This document shows, piece after piece, positions 46,432-60,101 of a stretch of 64,000 bases of DNA. Both the position numbers and the translations under genes were made by a program. The stretch lies in NCBI GenBank assembly GCA_019973155.2, contig BPQB01000070.1, positions 62,001-126,000 on the forward strand. The letters run 5' to 3'. The notes below the pieces were generated by a model. That model did not search any database. It was given only the letters and a program-made list of their open reading frames with translations, and was not told where the DNA came from. Position 1 is the first letter of the stretch. The number at the start of each line of letters is the position of its first letter. The DNA is from Phanerochaete sordida. Taxonomy: Eukaryota > Basidiomycota > Agaricomycetes > Polyporales > Phanerochaetaceae.

Positions 46432-47401
46432 CAGCGCGGGGCGCATCGGGGCCAGGGATCTGATGGCGTCGGTGTGGCGTCGGTCCGGCGTCGGCGAATA
46501 AACAGACGCATCTGCATCTGCGTCCGGATCTGTTTTCCTCTTCCGCTGACGCCGATCCCCGCTCGGCGCGCCCGTCGACGCCTTTTTCGAACCAGCCACG
46601 ACGGAGGCAAATCCCGAGCCCACGCGACGCACGGCGAAGAGCGCGACGCCCAGCGGGCCCTCGGCCGCCGCACCGCCTCGCGCGAATACAACGACGTGTG
46701 CGATTGCCAAGGGCCCGCCGCGCGCGCACTAGCGTCCCCGCGTCTGCCGCCGCGGACCCACCCCCTGGTGCGCGCGCGCGACAGCGACAGCGACGGGACG
46801 GCACCGCGCTAGCCGACCATCGAGCCCATCCCCCGAGATCGCGTCCCCCTCCCGCCCGATAAATGACCGACGGGTGTCGCACGCCCGCGACGCGTGAAGT
46901 CGCCGGCGGGCCCGTGCAGGGTTGCCTCGCCAGTCCGCATCACCAGGACCTCCGCGGGCGCGATGGGGCCCCCGCCCAAGCGCGAAAATTTCCCCCGCTG
47001 TCTCAGCTTGGCGCGCGGCCGCCGCACGAAGACGAACACGCACGCGGACGCGGACAGGCGGATGCACAAGGTCTGGTCCGAAGCACCGCCATCACGCCTT
47101 GTTGTTCGTTGTGGGCCAGGGTGCTAGCGTGTGAAGGGCTGGGATGTGCGGTGCTGTCGCGATGCGATGTGGGCTGAGAACGGCATCGCTTCCTGTGCGC
47201 TGGCTCTGCCCACCCAAGGCTGTTTGGCCTCCAGACGCCAGCCGTGCGATCAAAGCCTAATGGCACAGTGCATCTACGATCTCTGCGTGTTCCCACTGCA
47301 CTTTCGAGAACGCTTCTTTCAATTAAGTGTCGTTATTTTCCCGTCGGAATCCAGACTGGCCGTTGACCCTCCGCAGGCGCCTAATTCCCCGCCATCCTCA
47401 G

Positions 47402-47423
47402 ATATCCAAGCCTGGATATATAA
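47402..47423 (+). promoter_or_regulatory. TATA box with short inverted repeat upstream of the TEA gene
   Basis: TATATAA at 47417-47423, 117 nt before the start codon, overlaps an inverted repeat with 6-base arms ATATCC/GGATAT (47402-47419). The placement fits a core promoter for the downstream gene. Confidence 0.5.
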
Positions 47424-47539
47424 CACACGCCCGCCCAACTCTCTTTCCCTCATCCCTCCCGCCGCATCCCGCGTCCCCTCTCCCCCTTCTGGTAAACGTC
47501 GCCCGCCACCTGCCCCGACGTGTCCGCACATTCCGCACG

Positions 47540-49197
47540 ATGACGTCCCGCCCATACCACCAGAAGCATCACGTCCACATATCCTCCACCGACGACTTTT
47601 CGTCCAATTATTCCCCGAGCAGGGGCACCAACGAAGCCGTGCAGTCCATCGTCACGAGCCGCAAGTGCTGGAAGACGATCAAGGGAAAGGGAGAAGTTGT
47701 GTGGCCTCCACAGCTCGAAGCGGCGCTCGTCGAAGGTGAGTATCAGCAGGCGCCATCATATATTCCCCATGTCGTGACCGCTTTTTGTCTCCGCCTCTGG
47801 CAGGCCTCGAGCGGTACCGCCCCGTCGAAACACGCTCTGCGCGCGCACTCGGCCGCTTCCCGATGCGCAACAAGTTCATCTCGGATTATATCTTCCAAGT
47901 GACGGGGAAGCATCGGACACCGAAGCAGGTCGGCAGCCGCCTGCAGCAGCTCCGGGATACTTGTGAGGGCAAACGCAGTGAGTCTGACGCGCCCAGTCTC
48001 GCCTCGATCTCGTACTAAGAACCCGCGGACGCCAGTTCTCAAGCTACTCTCCCACCGCCCGGGATCCCCTCGCTCACCAAGCGTAGAACACTCCACCGCT
48101 TCCCCCGAGCCCTCGACCTCCACAGCGCCGCAGCGCGACTTCCTCAATGTCGACGTCCTTCCTGCCGACATTCCCTGGCCATCGCCCGCCGCTGCCCAGG
48201 CCTACCCCGCCTTCCGTCCCTTGCGCACCATCAGCAACACCGTCACCTTCCGCTCGTCGACAGCGGTCCACGGGGAGTCCCGCTGCCAGGTCTTCAAGAA
48301 CGGCAACCTCGTGCACACCGAGTCGACCGAGATCCAGCTTCAGACGTCCTCGTGCACGCCTGGGGCCGGATACTCCTCGGACGTGAGCTGTGTCTTCATG
48401 TACAGCACAAGGCTTGTGCCCCAGTACTGGCATACCCTCTGCGCAGCCGCAGGCAAGTGCTGACCAACCGCTCAAAGGGCGACTGACTCACCTCCATTAT
48501 TATCTAGACATCGGCTCGTACAGCATCTCCCAGGACGTCGTCGCCCGGACCCCATCATCGCAGGGTCTCGAGGCCGAGTCTTCCCAGGCCGCTGGCGAGA
48601 GGATAGTGTCCTCTGTGCACTATCAGTTCAACACCCCACATAGCTCGCCCCCATCGTCGCCATCCTCCTCCAACGGGGATGCTTACAGCTACACCACCGA
48701 GTCGAGTGTAAGTGCCATCACGGCTGCATATATGCGCCCGTTCTCACGCCCGTTGACCGCAGGTCGACCACAACCGCGACTACGGGCAGCTGTTCGACAT
48801 GGCGACAGGCTCCTCGCAGGTCGCGACCCACGCTAGCTCGCATAGCTACGCGAGGAGCTACCCGCTGCACGCCGCATCGGCGCAATCCTTCGACATGTCC
48901 CCTCCTGGCCTCATCCGGGACGAGGAGGGGTACCAGAGCCTGCCGCAGAGCCCGCTCGACGCCGTCTTCCCCAACAACATCGGGCTCGGCGCCGCGATGG
49001 CCTCCGGCGCGGACCCGCTCGCGGGCATCGCCAAGGCGTACGCAGACGTCGACTACACCTCCGTCGTCGCCAGCGCAGGCTTCGCGCCCAGCCTGCACGG
49101 CGCCCAGCCAGCGTACACCGTGAGTGCCCTCCCCCGGGCGCGCTGCCCGCTCCGGCCGTCGCTCGTCGGCTGACCCCACCCCCGACAGGCCTTCTAG
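47540..49197 (+). CDS. TEA/ATTS-domain transcription factor
   Basis: Relative of fungal AbaA/Tec1 and animal TEAD regulators of development and filamentous growth. Six exons: 47540-47735, 47804-47977, 48036-48452, 48508-48707, 48763-49119 and 49189-49197; phases agree and give 450 residues. The TEA DNA-binding domain (about 43-119) reads CWKTIKGKGEVVWPPQLEAAL, interrupted by intron 1, then LERYRP, RFPMRNKFISDYIFQVTGK and HRTPKQVGSRLQQLRDTC, the classic recognition helix. Intron 3 uses a GC donor (GGCAAGT) with a normal AG acceptor; it is needed to keep the frame. The middle includes a beta-rich segment (GESRCQVFKNGNLVHTES) and the rest is Ser/Pro-rich. The last exon adds only Ala-Phe-stop. 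It stands alone in a GC-rich, gene-poor region, as is common for developmental regulators. Confidence 0.9.
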
Positions 49198-52100
49198 CGC
49201 ACCAGGCTCCTCTCACGCAAACCCAATCTTGTCGCCTGGCGCGCGGGCGTGCCCGCCGTGCCCGGGGCCCCGCGCCGCGCCCCGCACGCCCGCGCCCAGG
49301 CGCACACTCCCGCGGCCGGCCGCCGCGCTGGGACACTCGCTCGCTGCAGGCCCGCGCGCCCCCGGGCGCGCGGGCACAAAAGCTGGACTCTGTATTCACA
49401 CCGGGGCACGTGCGCCGTGCGCGCCGCCTGCCGTTTTTTTGTATCCCCCTCGTCGCGCTCGCGCCCGTCTGTCGCGCCCATGCTCTCCGCTGTGCCCCCG
49501 CTCTGCGCCATGCTGCCCCCGTATGCCCGTGCCACATCTCGCTATGCCATGCCTGCTCTTGCCCACGGACCGCTTCTGCTGCTCATATGTCTGTCTGTCT
49601 GTGTGTACATCACCGTTATCGCCTGCCCTGCCGCGCTGCGCCCGTCTGCTGTCCCGGACCATGTACATACTATAGCCCCCCGCGTAATCGCACATTACAC
49701 AGCGCCGCCTCAATGCTGTCGCGCGAGTGGATCAGCCCCACCGAGGTGCTTCGCGGGCCCACAGGCTCTGATACAACGGTGACTCTAACGCGGATCTCGG
49801 CACGAGGCCGTCTGCGTGTCCACCACGGCTTCATGCCTTCATAATTCATTCCCGCACGCCGCGGTTTAGTGGCGCGCGCATGAAGTCATGTCTTGCGCTC
49901 GCGGCCCTCGATAGCAGGCGGCGCAGAGGGGGGAACCGCAGGCCCATACAGGACCTGTGCAATCGCAGCGCGAACTCTCGCGTCGCGTGCAGGCCCCCGC
50001 CGACGCGATCGCCGGGGGCATGGCGGACCCTAGCCGCGCAGCAGCAGCAGCAGCAGCAGCAGCCGTGCCTGTGTACCTTCCGTCTCTGGCGCGATCGTCC
50101 GGTGCCCGCGGGCCACCGGGAGATGCACGAAGGCAAGATGAACGAAGGCGAGAAGAATGCGGTAGACGACGCCTGGTGCCCTGGAGGAGCGAGGGCCCCG
50201 TTCTGCAGAGCCTGCCTCTGGACCGCGCGCGGAGAAACACGATCAGCCTCGCGCACCCTGCGGGCCTGGGCTGCCCGCCCGCCGCGCACGATCGACGGCG
50301 GGCGGCGCCGTCGGCCGGCAGCGTGCGGCGGCGGGGGCGGGCCCGCGTCGGGGCCTGCAGCGATGTGATCTGATGGCGCGGGCACGCCTGTTGGGTATGT
50401 TTGCCATGCTGCGGGCACAGCGGAGCACCACGGCGCGGCCCTGGATCGAAGGGTGCGATGGACTCTGTGCTGGGCGTCCGCATGCAATAATATTCAAGCT
50501 TCAAGCTTGGAAGGACACCAGGACGCACAGGACAGAGTGCAATATAGCAGGGGAGACAGGGAATATGTGTAGGGGCGCTCCCACTGCGCGTCGCGCGACG
50601 GTGATTTGGGTGTGCCACCAGGGCCTGCGCAGGACGTCACCCCGCCGTAAGCAGCGCACATACGAGGCAGGTGCGCCGGGAAATGGGAGCGAAAATACCG
50701 CGCGGTGACAGACGTCTTTCGGGCGTGCCGCAGGGGCGCGGCGGGAGTTTGCGCGTGCCCATACGTCAGCCGTGCGGGCGATGGCGCGGCCGCGGCATCT
50801 ATTGGCACCCCTCGCCCGCCGTGCGCACGCGCAGTGCGCAGAGCGGGCGCGCACAGGCGGAGTGCAGGCGCACCGTGGGCACACCCGCGCGCCGCCCTGG
50901 CGGCGAGTGCTCCCGCTGCCGCACGTCGACGCGGCGCGCACGGCGGCGCGGGCGCAGCGACAGACGAGGGCGGCCTGGGGGCCCGCGCGACAGATATGGA
51001 CTAATGAAAACGAAGGCGCGGGAAGCGAGGAAGCGACGCGGCGCGCCAGGAATGGATAGATGAGCTGCCCGCCCCGCGCGCGCGGCCCAGTGTGCCAGGT
51101 GCAGTCGTCGCGCGCGCCCGGGACGGCCCGCGCGGCGCGCGGCGCTCCCCGCACGTCGTGCGGCGCGTGTGCCCTGGCGCGGCGGGCGGCGGGGGGCGGC
51201 GAGAGCGCGTCTGGGTGCGCTGGGCGGGCGCGGGCGTGGGAACGCGGTGGCGCGCGCCAGAAGCAGGGCCTCGGGGCGCTCCGTCGGGCGTTCGTGTCCT
51301 CCGTTCCGCTGCGGTGCACCGACGCGCGACGCGGCTCGGCGCGCGCGTCCCTCCGACGGGCTTCTGCGCGTCGTGCACATGCGTCCCGGCGATGACGCGC
51401 ATCGTGCGGTGGAGGGCGCGGCGGTGCGGTGCCGCGCGCGCCTGCGCACAATAAACGATTTTCCCCGCACGCCGACGTGCCCGCCCGCGCGTGCGGCGGT
51501 GCAGCACTGGTGGCGAACGAGGAGGGGCGGCGCGGGGCCCCGCGCACCACAGCGTGCGTGCGCACACCACACAGGTGCGCCGCGGCAGCCCCGCAGCGCA
51601 CGGCGCCGCGAAGCCTGCGAAGGCACGGAGAAACCGAACCTACGACGAGGAACACGAGCCGTGCTGTGAGCCCCCACACGCAAGATGAGGCGGATACGCT
51701 ACCCACTGTATTGCGAGCCGTGTTGCTATTGGACGGGCCCCGCTTGACTCAGCACGCTAGCTCCTTCGGGCGGGCTTGACAAGGGTCCGCGCGCCCTGGT
51801 GCAGCGGGCGATCTGGGGTCTGCAGGGGGCACAGGGGGCACGCGCTGGCGGAGCATGATGGTCACAGCCTCCGTGCGGTGGGTGTGGTGAGCTGTGATCC
51901 AGTCTGCATGAGATCGCCATCTTGAGTTTCCTGTTGGACGAATTCCAGCATGTCACGTAAGTGCCGTCGCCGACTTCCAGCTTTCATTTCTGCGGGGCTG
52001 CCGGAAGCCGTAGCGGTGCAGGCCAGGGGAGCAGGGGAGGCGCAGGGTGCGCGCCGAGGCTCTGTCAGGGCGATCGTCCCTCAGGCTGGCCCGCGGGGCC

Positions 52101-54589
52101 CTCTGCGCCCTTTGCAGCCATGATTGCGACGCGGGAGGAAGGCGGACCCTGGGCAGATTGGCCGCTGCACGCAGCGCATGTGCACGGCCGCGCGGCCCCC
52201 CCAAGCGGGCTAGCAGCGGATACGGTTGGTGTTGCACGAGGCGTGACCAGGGCAGGCCCGCATCGACATGTGTAACGGGGGTCACAGGTGTCTGCGGGAG
52301 ATGGCGCCGGGCGCGGGCCCCACGCACCCCTGCGCACCGTGCTCCCCCCGCAGAGCCCCACAGCGGATGCACAACACACGCCTCCCCGCCGCGGCACGGC
52401 GCACACCCGCGCTGCGCGAACCGAGGGGAGGCTGTGCGCCGACAGCTGGCATTGAGCTAGGGGCTGCGACCCGCAGCGGCTTCCCTGGGGCCTGCCCGAG
52501 CGATACGTCAGCGAGGGGGCCCTCGACGTGCGTACATAACAGCGGGCACGAGCTGCGGAAGGGCACTCTGCGCACCTCTGCGAGTCCCCCACCGACGGAC
52601 TGTACCCGAGAGGCCCCGTGCCGCCGCCAGTTGCAGCTCGAGCTGATCCAGCGCCCGCAACGTTTTCCTCTTCTGCCTAGCAACGTATGCGAGACTACGG
52701 CCTTGGGACGACCCAGCGCGATGCATTACTGCAAGGGCGGCGACCATGGAGGGGCGTTGGGGCGGCGAGCTGGCACCGTCCCATCCACACACCCCGCCGC
52801 CCCCCTCGCTCTGCTCCAGACGTCAGCACCACCGCACACACAGCGCGCAGAGAACACACCTCCACGCCCAACGTGCCCGACGCCGCCCTTTGAGGCCCGC
52901 CCGCATACCGCGGCGAAGCGCCCGACACCCGCGGGAACGGACCCCACCCTGGCGTTGGACTTTGTGGGTCCCTCTGTGCGCGCGCATTGAGTCGCGTGCG
53001 GCGCGCGCCGCCCCACGGCGCGCACGCGCGCGGCGGCAGGCGCAGCGCGGGGGGCCCCCGACGGGCCAGTGCGCACGCCCGCACGCGTCCGCGCGCGCAC
53101 GCGCCGCGGCGGGCGCCGCCGCGCGCGGGACGGCGGCGGGGCCCTTTAATCTATCCATAGCGGTCCATCGCACACCACCGCGGCGGGCCGGGGCGGGCGC
53201 GGGGGCGTGCCGCGGGGGTTCGCGCGTTCTGCGGCTGCGTGCGCGGCGAGATGAAGGGGTGGAATTCCGCGGAGAAGCAGGGGGGCTCCCCTGCACGCGC
53301 CGCGCGCGAACCTCGGCGGTTTTGCGAGGCTGCATCGGTGCGCGCGGGCGCGTTCTGGTGGAAGGCGGGCGGGTCCCGTGGACGGTGCGTCACTGCACCC
53401 GTGCCGCGTGCTGGTGCCGGCGTTCGTGCGCGGCGGGGCTGCGGGCGTGCTGGGCGTGTGCGCGTTCCCAGGCGTGCACCGATCGAACCTTGCCATAGAG
53501 CGTCGCCGGGCATCCAATATAGCCTCTCTCAGCCCCGGGCGCGGGCTTCGAGCGCCGCGGGAAGCGTCAGGAGGCGAGTGGGCACGCCTGGGCACACGCC
53601 GCGGGCCGTGCGACGCCGCGGTGCAGGCATAGGATGCGATGGGGGCGAGATAGGGTGCGATTTTGGTGTGGTGGAAGGGCGAAAGTGCGGCGCGGTCTGT
53701 TTCGCAGCGGAAAGTGGTGTGGTTCGCGCGCTTGGCCAGAACAGGAATTTTCGCTCCGCGCCCGCCGACGCTTTGTGGCGTCCCGCCGTTTGATCCGGAC
53801 GTGCCGGGGGTCGGCCTGCCGCCAGCGCGGCTTGGGACGCGACTGTCACTCCGTCGCCTTCGTCCTTCCGCACGATGCGCACCAGCAAGAGCTTCTTGAA
53901 TACTCTGAGCTAGCGGTATGTGTTGCGATATATCTTTGCTTTATTTCTGACCCAGGCTGACCTTTGCCAGTGACTTTGCCAGAATGTCAAATCACCTGAG
54001 TAGCACTCGGAGCGAGGGCATAGGGCTCTGTCCGAGAGCCTGAGAGCCTGAGTATCTGTCGTGGGGATGACAGAGACCTCTCTCTACCGCACCCTTCTAG
54101 TGCTGCTGCTTTGATGGGCAGCCGTCAGTTGGCGGACCTGGAATGCAGCTTGATGGATAGCCCTTGTGTGGTAGTCAACATCATGTCAGCTAGGCCCCGC
54201 AGCGGCCTTGCGTATAATTATAGCAAAGCCTCGGCACGCGAAGTCAATGGCCCTGCGTTATGTATGGCGGCGAAGGGCATCAGCGCTCATGAAACCGTAC
54301 CCATGAGCCCTGCTGTCTAGTCAAGTCAACCTCCTCCTGGTATACACGTCTCTTATTGATGTAGGCGCTAGCATGCTATGCTTTACTGGTTACTGCTGAT
54401 ATGGATTCTCGGAATGCTTTGCAGGTGCTCGCTCCTGCGCTGTCCAGCAGCGTCGAGGCCAGGACAAAGAGTCGTGAACGGGGTCTTGGTCAATTAGGAG
54501 CAGAATCGTATGTCATTCACAAAGCCCTGAAATAAGAAAATCTATATCTAATACACCTTTCGCTTCATCCCTCGTGCTGCGTCTCACTC
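49198..54589. other. GC-rich, gene-free region downstream of the TEA factor
   Basis: Composition continues as upstream of the TEA gene until about 53.8 kb, then returns to normal. Many overlapping long ORFs exist in several frames, all Arg/Ala/Pro/Gly-rich and without domains. A (GCA)n tract of about eight units lies at 50038-50063. Nothing gene-like is supported. Confidence 0.5.
50038..50063. repeat. GCA/CAG trinucleotide microsatellite
   Basis: About eight uninterrupted GCA units. Not inside a gene I can support. Confidence 0.85.
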
Positions 54590-55958
<1,369 letters not shown>

Positions 55959-56030
55959 GGTCGATGTGCAGAGCCGGCCTGCGCGCCGCAGCTTTTATTG
56001 CGCGGGGCGCGCCCGCGTTGGTCAGCGCGC

Positions 56031-56140
56031 GAAGGGCTTGCCCCGGATTTTCTGCACTGGGCGATCGCGCGACGCGAAGCCGCGAGGGCGTGTGCAGAAA
56101 CGCCTCGCGAGGTGATGAATAAGCTGCAGGATGTGTCAGC
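56031..56140 (-). promoter_or_regulatory. Conserved upstream block of ene-reductase copy B
   Basis: Reads, on the minus strand, the same ordered pieces as 24851-24942: GCTGACACATC, CTCGCGAGGCGTTTCTGC with the CTCGCGAG palindrome, and GAAAATCCGGGGCAAGCCC. About 75 bp separate it from the start codon. A small insertion lengthens the middle relative to copy A. Confidence 0.6.
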
Positions 56141-56397
56141 AAGAAGCAACGGACACAGGTCTGGTATGTGTAGACAAGGTCAGCCTGAGATACTAAGCGA
56201 ACATACTTGAGAATGCCACAGTCGACTATTCCGGTGTCAGGAAGAAGAAAAACGAGGGCAAGGCTGGAATCTTACATTCCCTCCGTCCTTGATGAGTTGG
56301 TCGACTGAACACCATGATATATACATTGTATGCGTCGCTCTGCGAAAGTGCCAGGTCAGCCACATCACGCGAATGCCAAGGGAAGCTGACCAATCGT

Positions 56398-56860
56398 CTA
56401 CCCCTTCTTTCCAGCCACGGGCTTCAGCAACCGTGCCCGACCCCCTGGGATCAATTGTACCTCGAGCACGCTCTTGCTGCGACGGTGCGGTGCAGAGGAG
56501 CCCTCACCGTGCGTGCCCGTGCGCCAGTGTGCTATCGCTACGTGGCCAACCTTGACGAAGACGTTCGCGAGGAACAGCGCGATCGGGTCGCACGCGTCCT
56601 TGAGCTGCACTGGCGGCTCGCCGCGCTTGATGAATCAATGGAGCATCGAAGGATAACTTCAGTGCACCGCAAGCGTATCGCTCGGGCGACGGACAGGCTG
56701 CATTAAGTGCAGGGCGAAGGCGGTGAGCCAGATGAAGATCTTGGCGTCGTCTGCGAACTCGAGCGGCTTCCGGGAGCATTGCAGGGATGGCGTGGGACTA
56801 AAAGCAGGGGTGCCCTCCTGCAGGACGCAGCCGGTGAACGCGTGCGCAGCGGGTGTAGCG
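56398..56860 (-). pseudogene. FunK1 kinase C-terminal fragment
   Basis: Matches the last exon of FunK1-A in pieces: CSRKPLEFADDAKIFIWL (compare YPRKPIEVEDDIEAFIWL), then ALKLSFDAPLIHQARRA with a frame change into RGEPPVQLKDACDPIALFLA, then VAIAHWRTGT and HRRSKSVLE (compare TAIEHWRTGK and HRRSKSVLD). Internal deletions, a stop and at least one frameshift break it, and the catalytic part is missing. It stands upstream of ene-reductase copy B just as FunK1-A stands upstream of copy A. Confidence 0.8.
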
Positions 56861-56900
56861 CGAGGATAGGTGCGTTGTGTCTCCCATGCAGCCGTGCGTC

Positions 56901-57921
56901 TCATCGCGCGGCATGCATATGTCTTAAAAGAGACAGAGACGTCTGACTGCCCCCTGGTGCGGTGCTCTGCGTGAGGTGCGTGAGGCGGAGAGCGAGAAGG
57001 TGAGCTCGAGAAAATGCAGTCGAAGGCTGTGGTGTCCGTGCTGGATGCCTGATCCTGATCGAGCCGCGCGCTCTCGCTCGGAGTCCTTGCCAGTCAGCTC
57101 CCCAAAATCCCTCCGGGACAGGTGCTCGGCGTGGCAATGGTGGTTACCATGCGGAAGCCCCGACACGTACTCTGCGGCCATCTGTAAGTACATAAACATA
57201 ATCAACCATCGCGTGTAAAATACTAACTCACTTTGCCACACACGTCTTTGCAAAGCACAGTCTGGGCGACGAGCCGGACTGGCACGACAACTATTCGACC
57301 TTGAGCGGGTACATCGCGAGCGACACATAACCCACGAGCCGCTATACCGAGGACTGAGTCACAATGGCAAAAAAACCGAGCTGCGAACATGACTGTAAGT
57401 ATTTCGCAGCGGGAACATCTCCCGAGGGCAAGCGCCCCGCGCTTTAGCGCGCTGGAGAAATCATGCCACGACGACAAAATTGCATGAACCAGGTCATCGT
57501 GAGCTTCCGCTTTATAAATTATTGTCTGCAGCGTCTTGGAGGTAAGACTTACCTCGCCGTTGTGTCTGTGCTTTTAGCAACAAAGCTGCAGGTGTGCAAC
57601 CATCTCAGCCGGCCGGCACTTGTGCTTTCCACTTCCTCTCGCCCCGCTGTGAGCTCTCGCAGCTCACTAGGTCTCTTCTCACATAATGCATACCGTCTTC
57701 GCGAGCTCACGTTTGTAGGATCGTGCTGTCTGGGCAGGGCTCGCACCAAGGGTCTGATACTACCACAGCCGCCGGTGTTCGAATATCCTAGCGACAGAGT
57801 CGCACGAACACTAGCTCATCTGGGTCGCTTTGTTGGGCAGAGAGGTGGTGCTATTGATACACTATGGCTACATTACATACAACAGGAACGAGAGCAATAC
57901 GACAATACACAGATAGTACAC
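56901..57921. other. Intergenic stretch, no supported gene
   Basis: No family motif in ORFs of up to about 134 codons. A plus-strand ORF running from 57463 into the next gene is an antisense shadow of the DUF2828 gene. Confidence 0.45.
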
Positions 57922-60101
57922 TTAATCCACAACAACAAGTCCGTCAAAGCTCGCCTTCGACACGGCCTTCACCATCACACCGACCGGGTCCATCTGCGCC
58001 TGCGTCTTCCGCACCGGGTCCGCGTCGACCATCTCGAAGTCCTCCGCGTCCTCCTCCGCCTCGCCCATGAACACCTTGAGCAGCGCCGGCGACCACCCGC
58101 TCACGAGCGCGACGCCCGCGCGCTCCGCGCCCGCGGGGTGCGTCGTCGGGCCCGCGGCGAGGTTCCAGTACACGATCTCGGGGAGGTCGTAGCCCGCGGC
58201 CGCGAACGCGCGCGCGGCGGCGTCGTGCGTCGTGTCCCACGCGCTGCCGCGCGCGCTGTCGCGCGCCTCGTCGAACTGCATGTCCGAGAAGACGAACAGC
58301 CGCCTGACCATGCCCTCGCGCGGCACCTTGTGCGCGAGCGCGAGCGGGAGGAGGAGGTCGAGGAAGACGCGGTCGAACGCGGTGTTCATGCCCCAGTCCG
58401 CGCGCGCCGCCGTCTCGAGCCGCGCCAGGAGCGGCGCGCCCGCGTCGAGCGCCACGACCTGCGGCTGCGCGGAGAACGTGACGAACGTGTGTGCGAAGGG
58501 CGGCGCGGCGAGCTCCGCGAGGAGCAGCGCGAGCGCGACGGCGGGGAAGATCGGGGCGACGGGCGCCGAGGGGTGGAAGACGCTGCCCATCGAGCCCGAG
58601 ACGTCGCAGACGGCGAGGCAGTTGTCGAGCGTGGCGGCCTCGCGCACGCGCTCGACCATCGTCTTCCACTGCGCGTCGACGCCGCGCAGCTTCGTCTCCG
58701 CGAGGCGCTTCCGGAAGTCCTTGATGCTCGGCGCCGCGGGGTCGGGCGTGTGCCTCGCGTCGGCGCTGCACCGGACGGCCTCCATGAGGAGCTGGTGCGG
58801 GAGGAGCGTCGCGCCGCTGATCTTTGACTTGCCGCTCTCGACGTCCTCTAGGTAGGATTCGAAACGAGTGGTGTCGTGTTTGTAGAAGTGGGGGAGGTTC
58901 CGGTGCATGCAGACAGAGGGAACGTGGCGGTAGTTGATGTCCGACCAGCGGTTAGCAGACATGAGTGGTTCTGGGCAAGAGATTACTTTTCGGAGAGGCG
59001 AGAGGAACCAGCGTTGGTAGAAGGACCTGAGAACATGGGTATCAAGAGTGGGGATGGGGGTATCACGAGAGATAGACAGTGTGGGGCGATCGGGATAGGA
59101 GGGGTCGTAATAAATCAGCTCAGAAATAGCAGTACACAAGTTGGTGACACGGTCGTGCGAGCCTCCAGGAGTCGGGGCCCATTTTCCGGCAAGACTGATC
59201 TGGTAGAGGATGTCCCGTCGCTCGTCTCCGGGAGGCATGGACTCGGCCTTGCGGGCCAGGTCGATGTCCTTGACGAGTTGCGCAGCGAAGAGGCGAGCGA
59301 CGGCGACGTAGAGCGCGCGGATGCTGGGTTCTTTGAGGGCCTCGACGACCGCAGCGTGGAAGCCAGCGTTTTTGGCGACCCATCGCTTTCGCGCTAGACG
59401 GGCCTGCTCTTCCATCGTACGTTTGATCTTGTCTCCAGGACGGCCCTCCCACGGCTTCGTAGAGTGAAGGAAAGGCGCAGGACCGGCGCGAGGGCCGAGC
59501 TGGTCGGTGATGGCGAGCGCCACGATGTTGAGCAGGTCCTTCCAGTAGCCGTGCGGTGCCGTCTTCTCCCGCTTACCGATCTTGCAGACGGGCTCGACGA
59601 GCTTGGACAGGTTCGTGATCGCCGTGCGGGGATGGTTTTTGAAGAGCCACCCGAAAGCCCTGCAAGAACGCGCATCCGTTTAAGTCATAATTGAGGGAGA
59701 GAGAAATACGTGACTCACTGATAAAAGACTTCTTTATCGCTCTTTCCGTCGTGGATACTCCTGCAGTTCCAGATGATGCGCAGCGTGAGCTCGGGGTCTT
59801 CGTCCCAAGCCTTGCTCAGGGTAGTGCCAAGATCCGGGTCGAACCAGCCAGGACGGAGGGCCTGGAACGCGTCGAGGGTGGGAGAGAGCGTCGAGGCAAA
59901 GGCAGGGTCCCCGTTGGTGGTGCGAGTACGATTGGCCGCGGCCTTCAAGGCGTCCATCATTGGGTGGCGGGGCTCGTCGACTTTGGGGACCATCGGAACG
60001 TCGCGCACGGGCAGAAGGGCGTCCAAGAAGCTCGCGTCGTGCAGCTCTGGGATGACCGGGAGGGTGACATCCTGGCAAGACGCGGCAGCGAGAGGAGCCA
60101 T
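57922..60101 (-). CDS. DUF2828 protein with von Willebrand A-type domain
   Basis: Two exons, 60101-59719 and 59659-57922, joined in frame (706 residues). The N-terminal half contains LRIIWNCRSIHDGK and AFGWLFKNHPRTAITNLSKL, typical of DUF2828 proteins of plants and fungi, whose overall layout resembles TROVE/vWA proteins. The C-terminal half has LAVCDVSGSMGS with an intact metal-binding DxSxS (about residues 480-484), then FVTFSAQPQVVAL and LFVFSDMQFDEA, all vWA elements. The donor of the only intron overlaps the CAG codon (CA|GTGAGT). Biochemical role is not established for the family. The second exon is extremely GC-rich, so strong ORFs occur on its opposite strand. Confidence 0.88.

Larger units (their letters stand above)
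37401..47539. other. Long GC-rich, almost gene-free region upstream of the TEA factor
   Basis: About 10 kb with no gene I can support. From roughly 37.7-38.4 kb, and again from about 39.8 kb on, G+C is extreme and CpG-like words dominate, so long ORFs appear in most frames with Arg/Ala/Pro/Gly-only content and no shared frame. Less GC-rich parts (38.5-39.7, 41.0-41.7 kb) also lack motifs. ATTGGCT/AGCCAAT words cluster between 44.09 and 46.43 kb. It could hold long non-coding transcripts or far-upstream control sequence for the TEA gene; this is inference from position only. Confidence 0.5.

Noticed and set aside
39700..47000. Dozens of ORFs over 100 codons in several overlapping frames
   Set aside because: They occur in most frames at once, are built mainly of Arg, Ala, Pro and Gly, and have no family motif or splice logic. 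GC-rich DNA has few stop codons, which explains them.
50038..50063. CAG/GCA repeat as a polyglutamine- or polyalanine-coding tract
   Set aside because: Not inside any supported gene, and only about eight units, common by slippage in GC-rich DNA.
49200..53800. Very long ORFs (to 401 codons) on both strands
   Set aside because: Same composition artefact as upstream of the TEA gene; no domain and no codon-position signal visible.
57463..58827. 454-codon plus-strand ORF
   Set aside because: Antisense to the well-supported DUF2828 gene, with only Arg/Val/Glu-rich shadow sequence.
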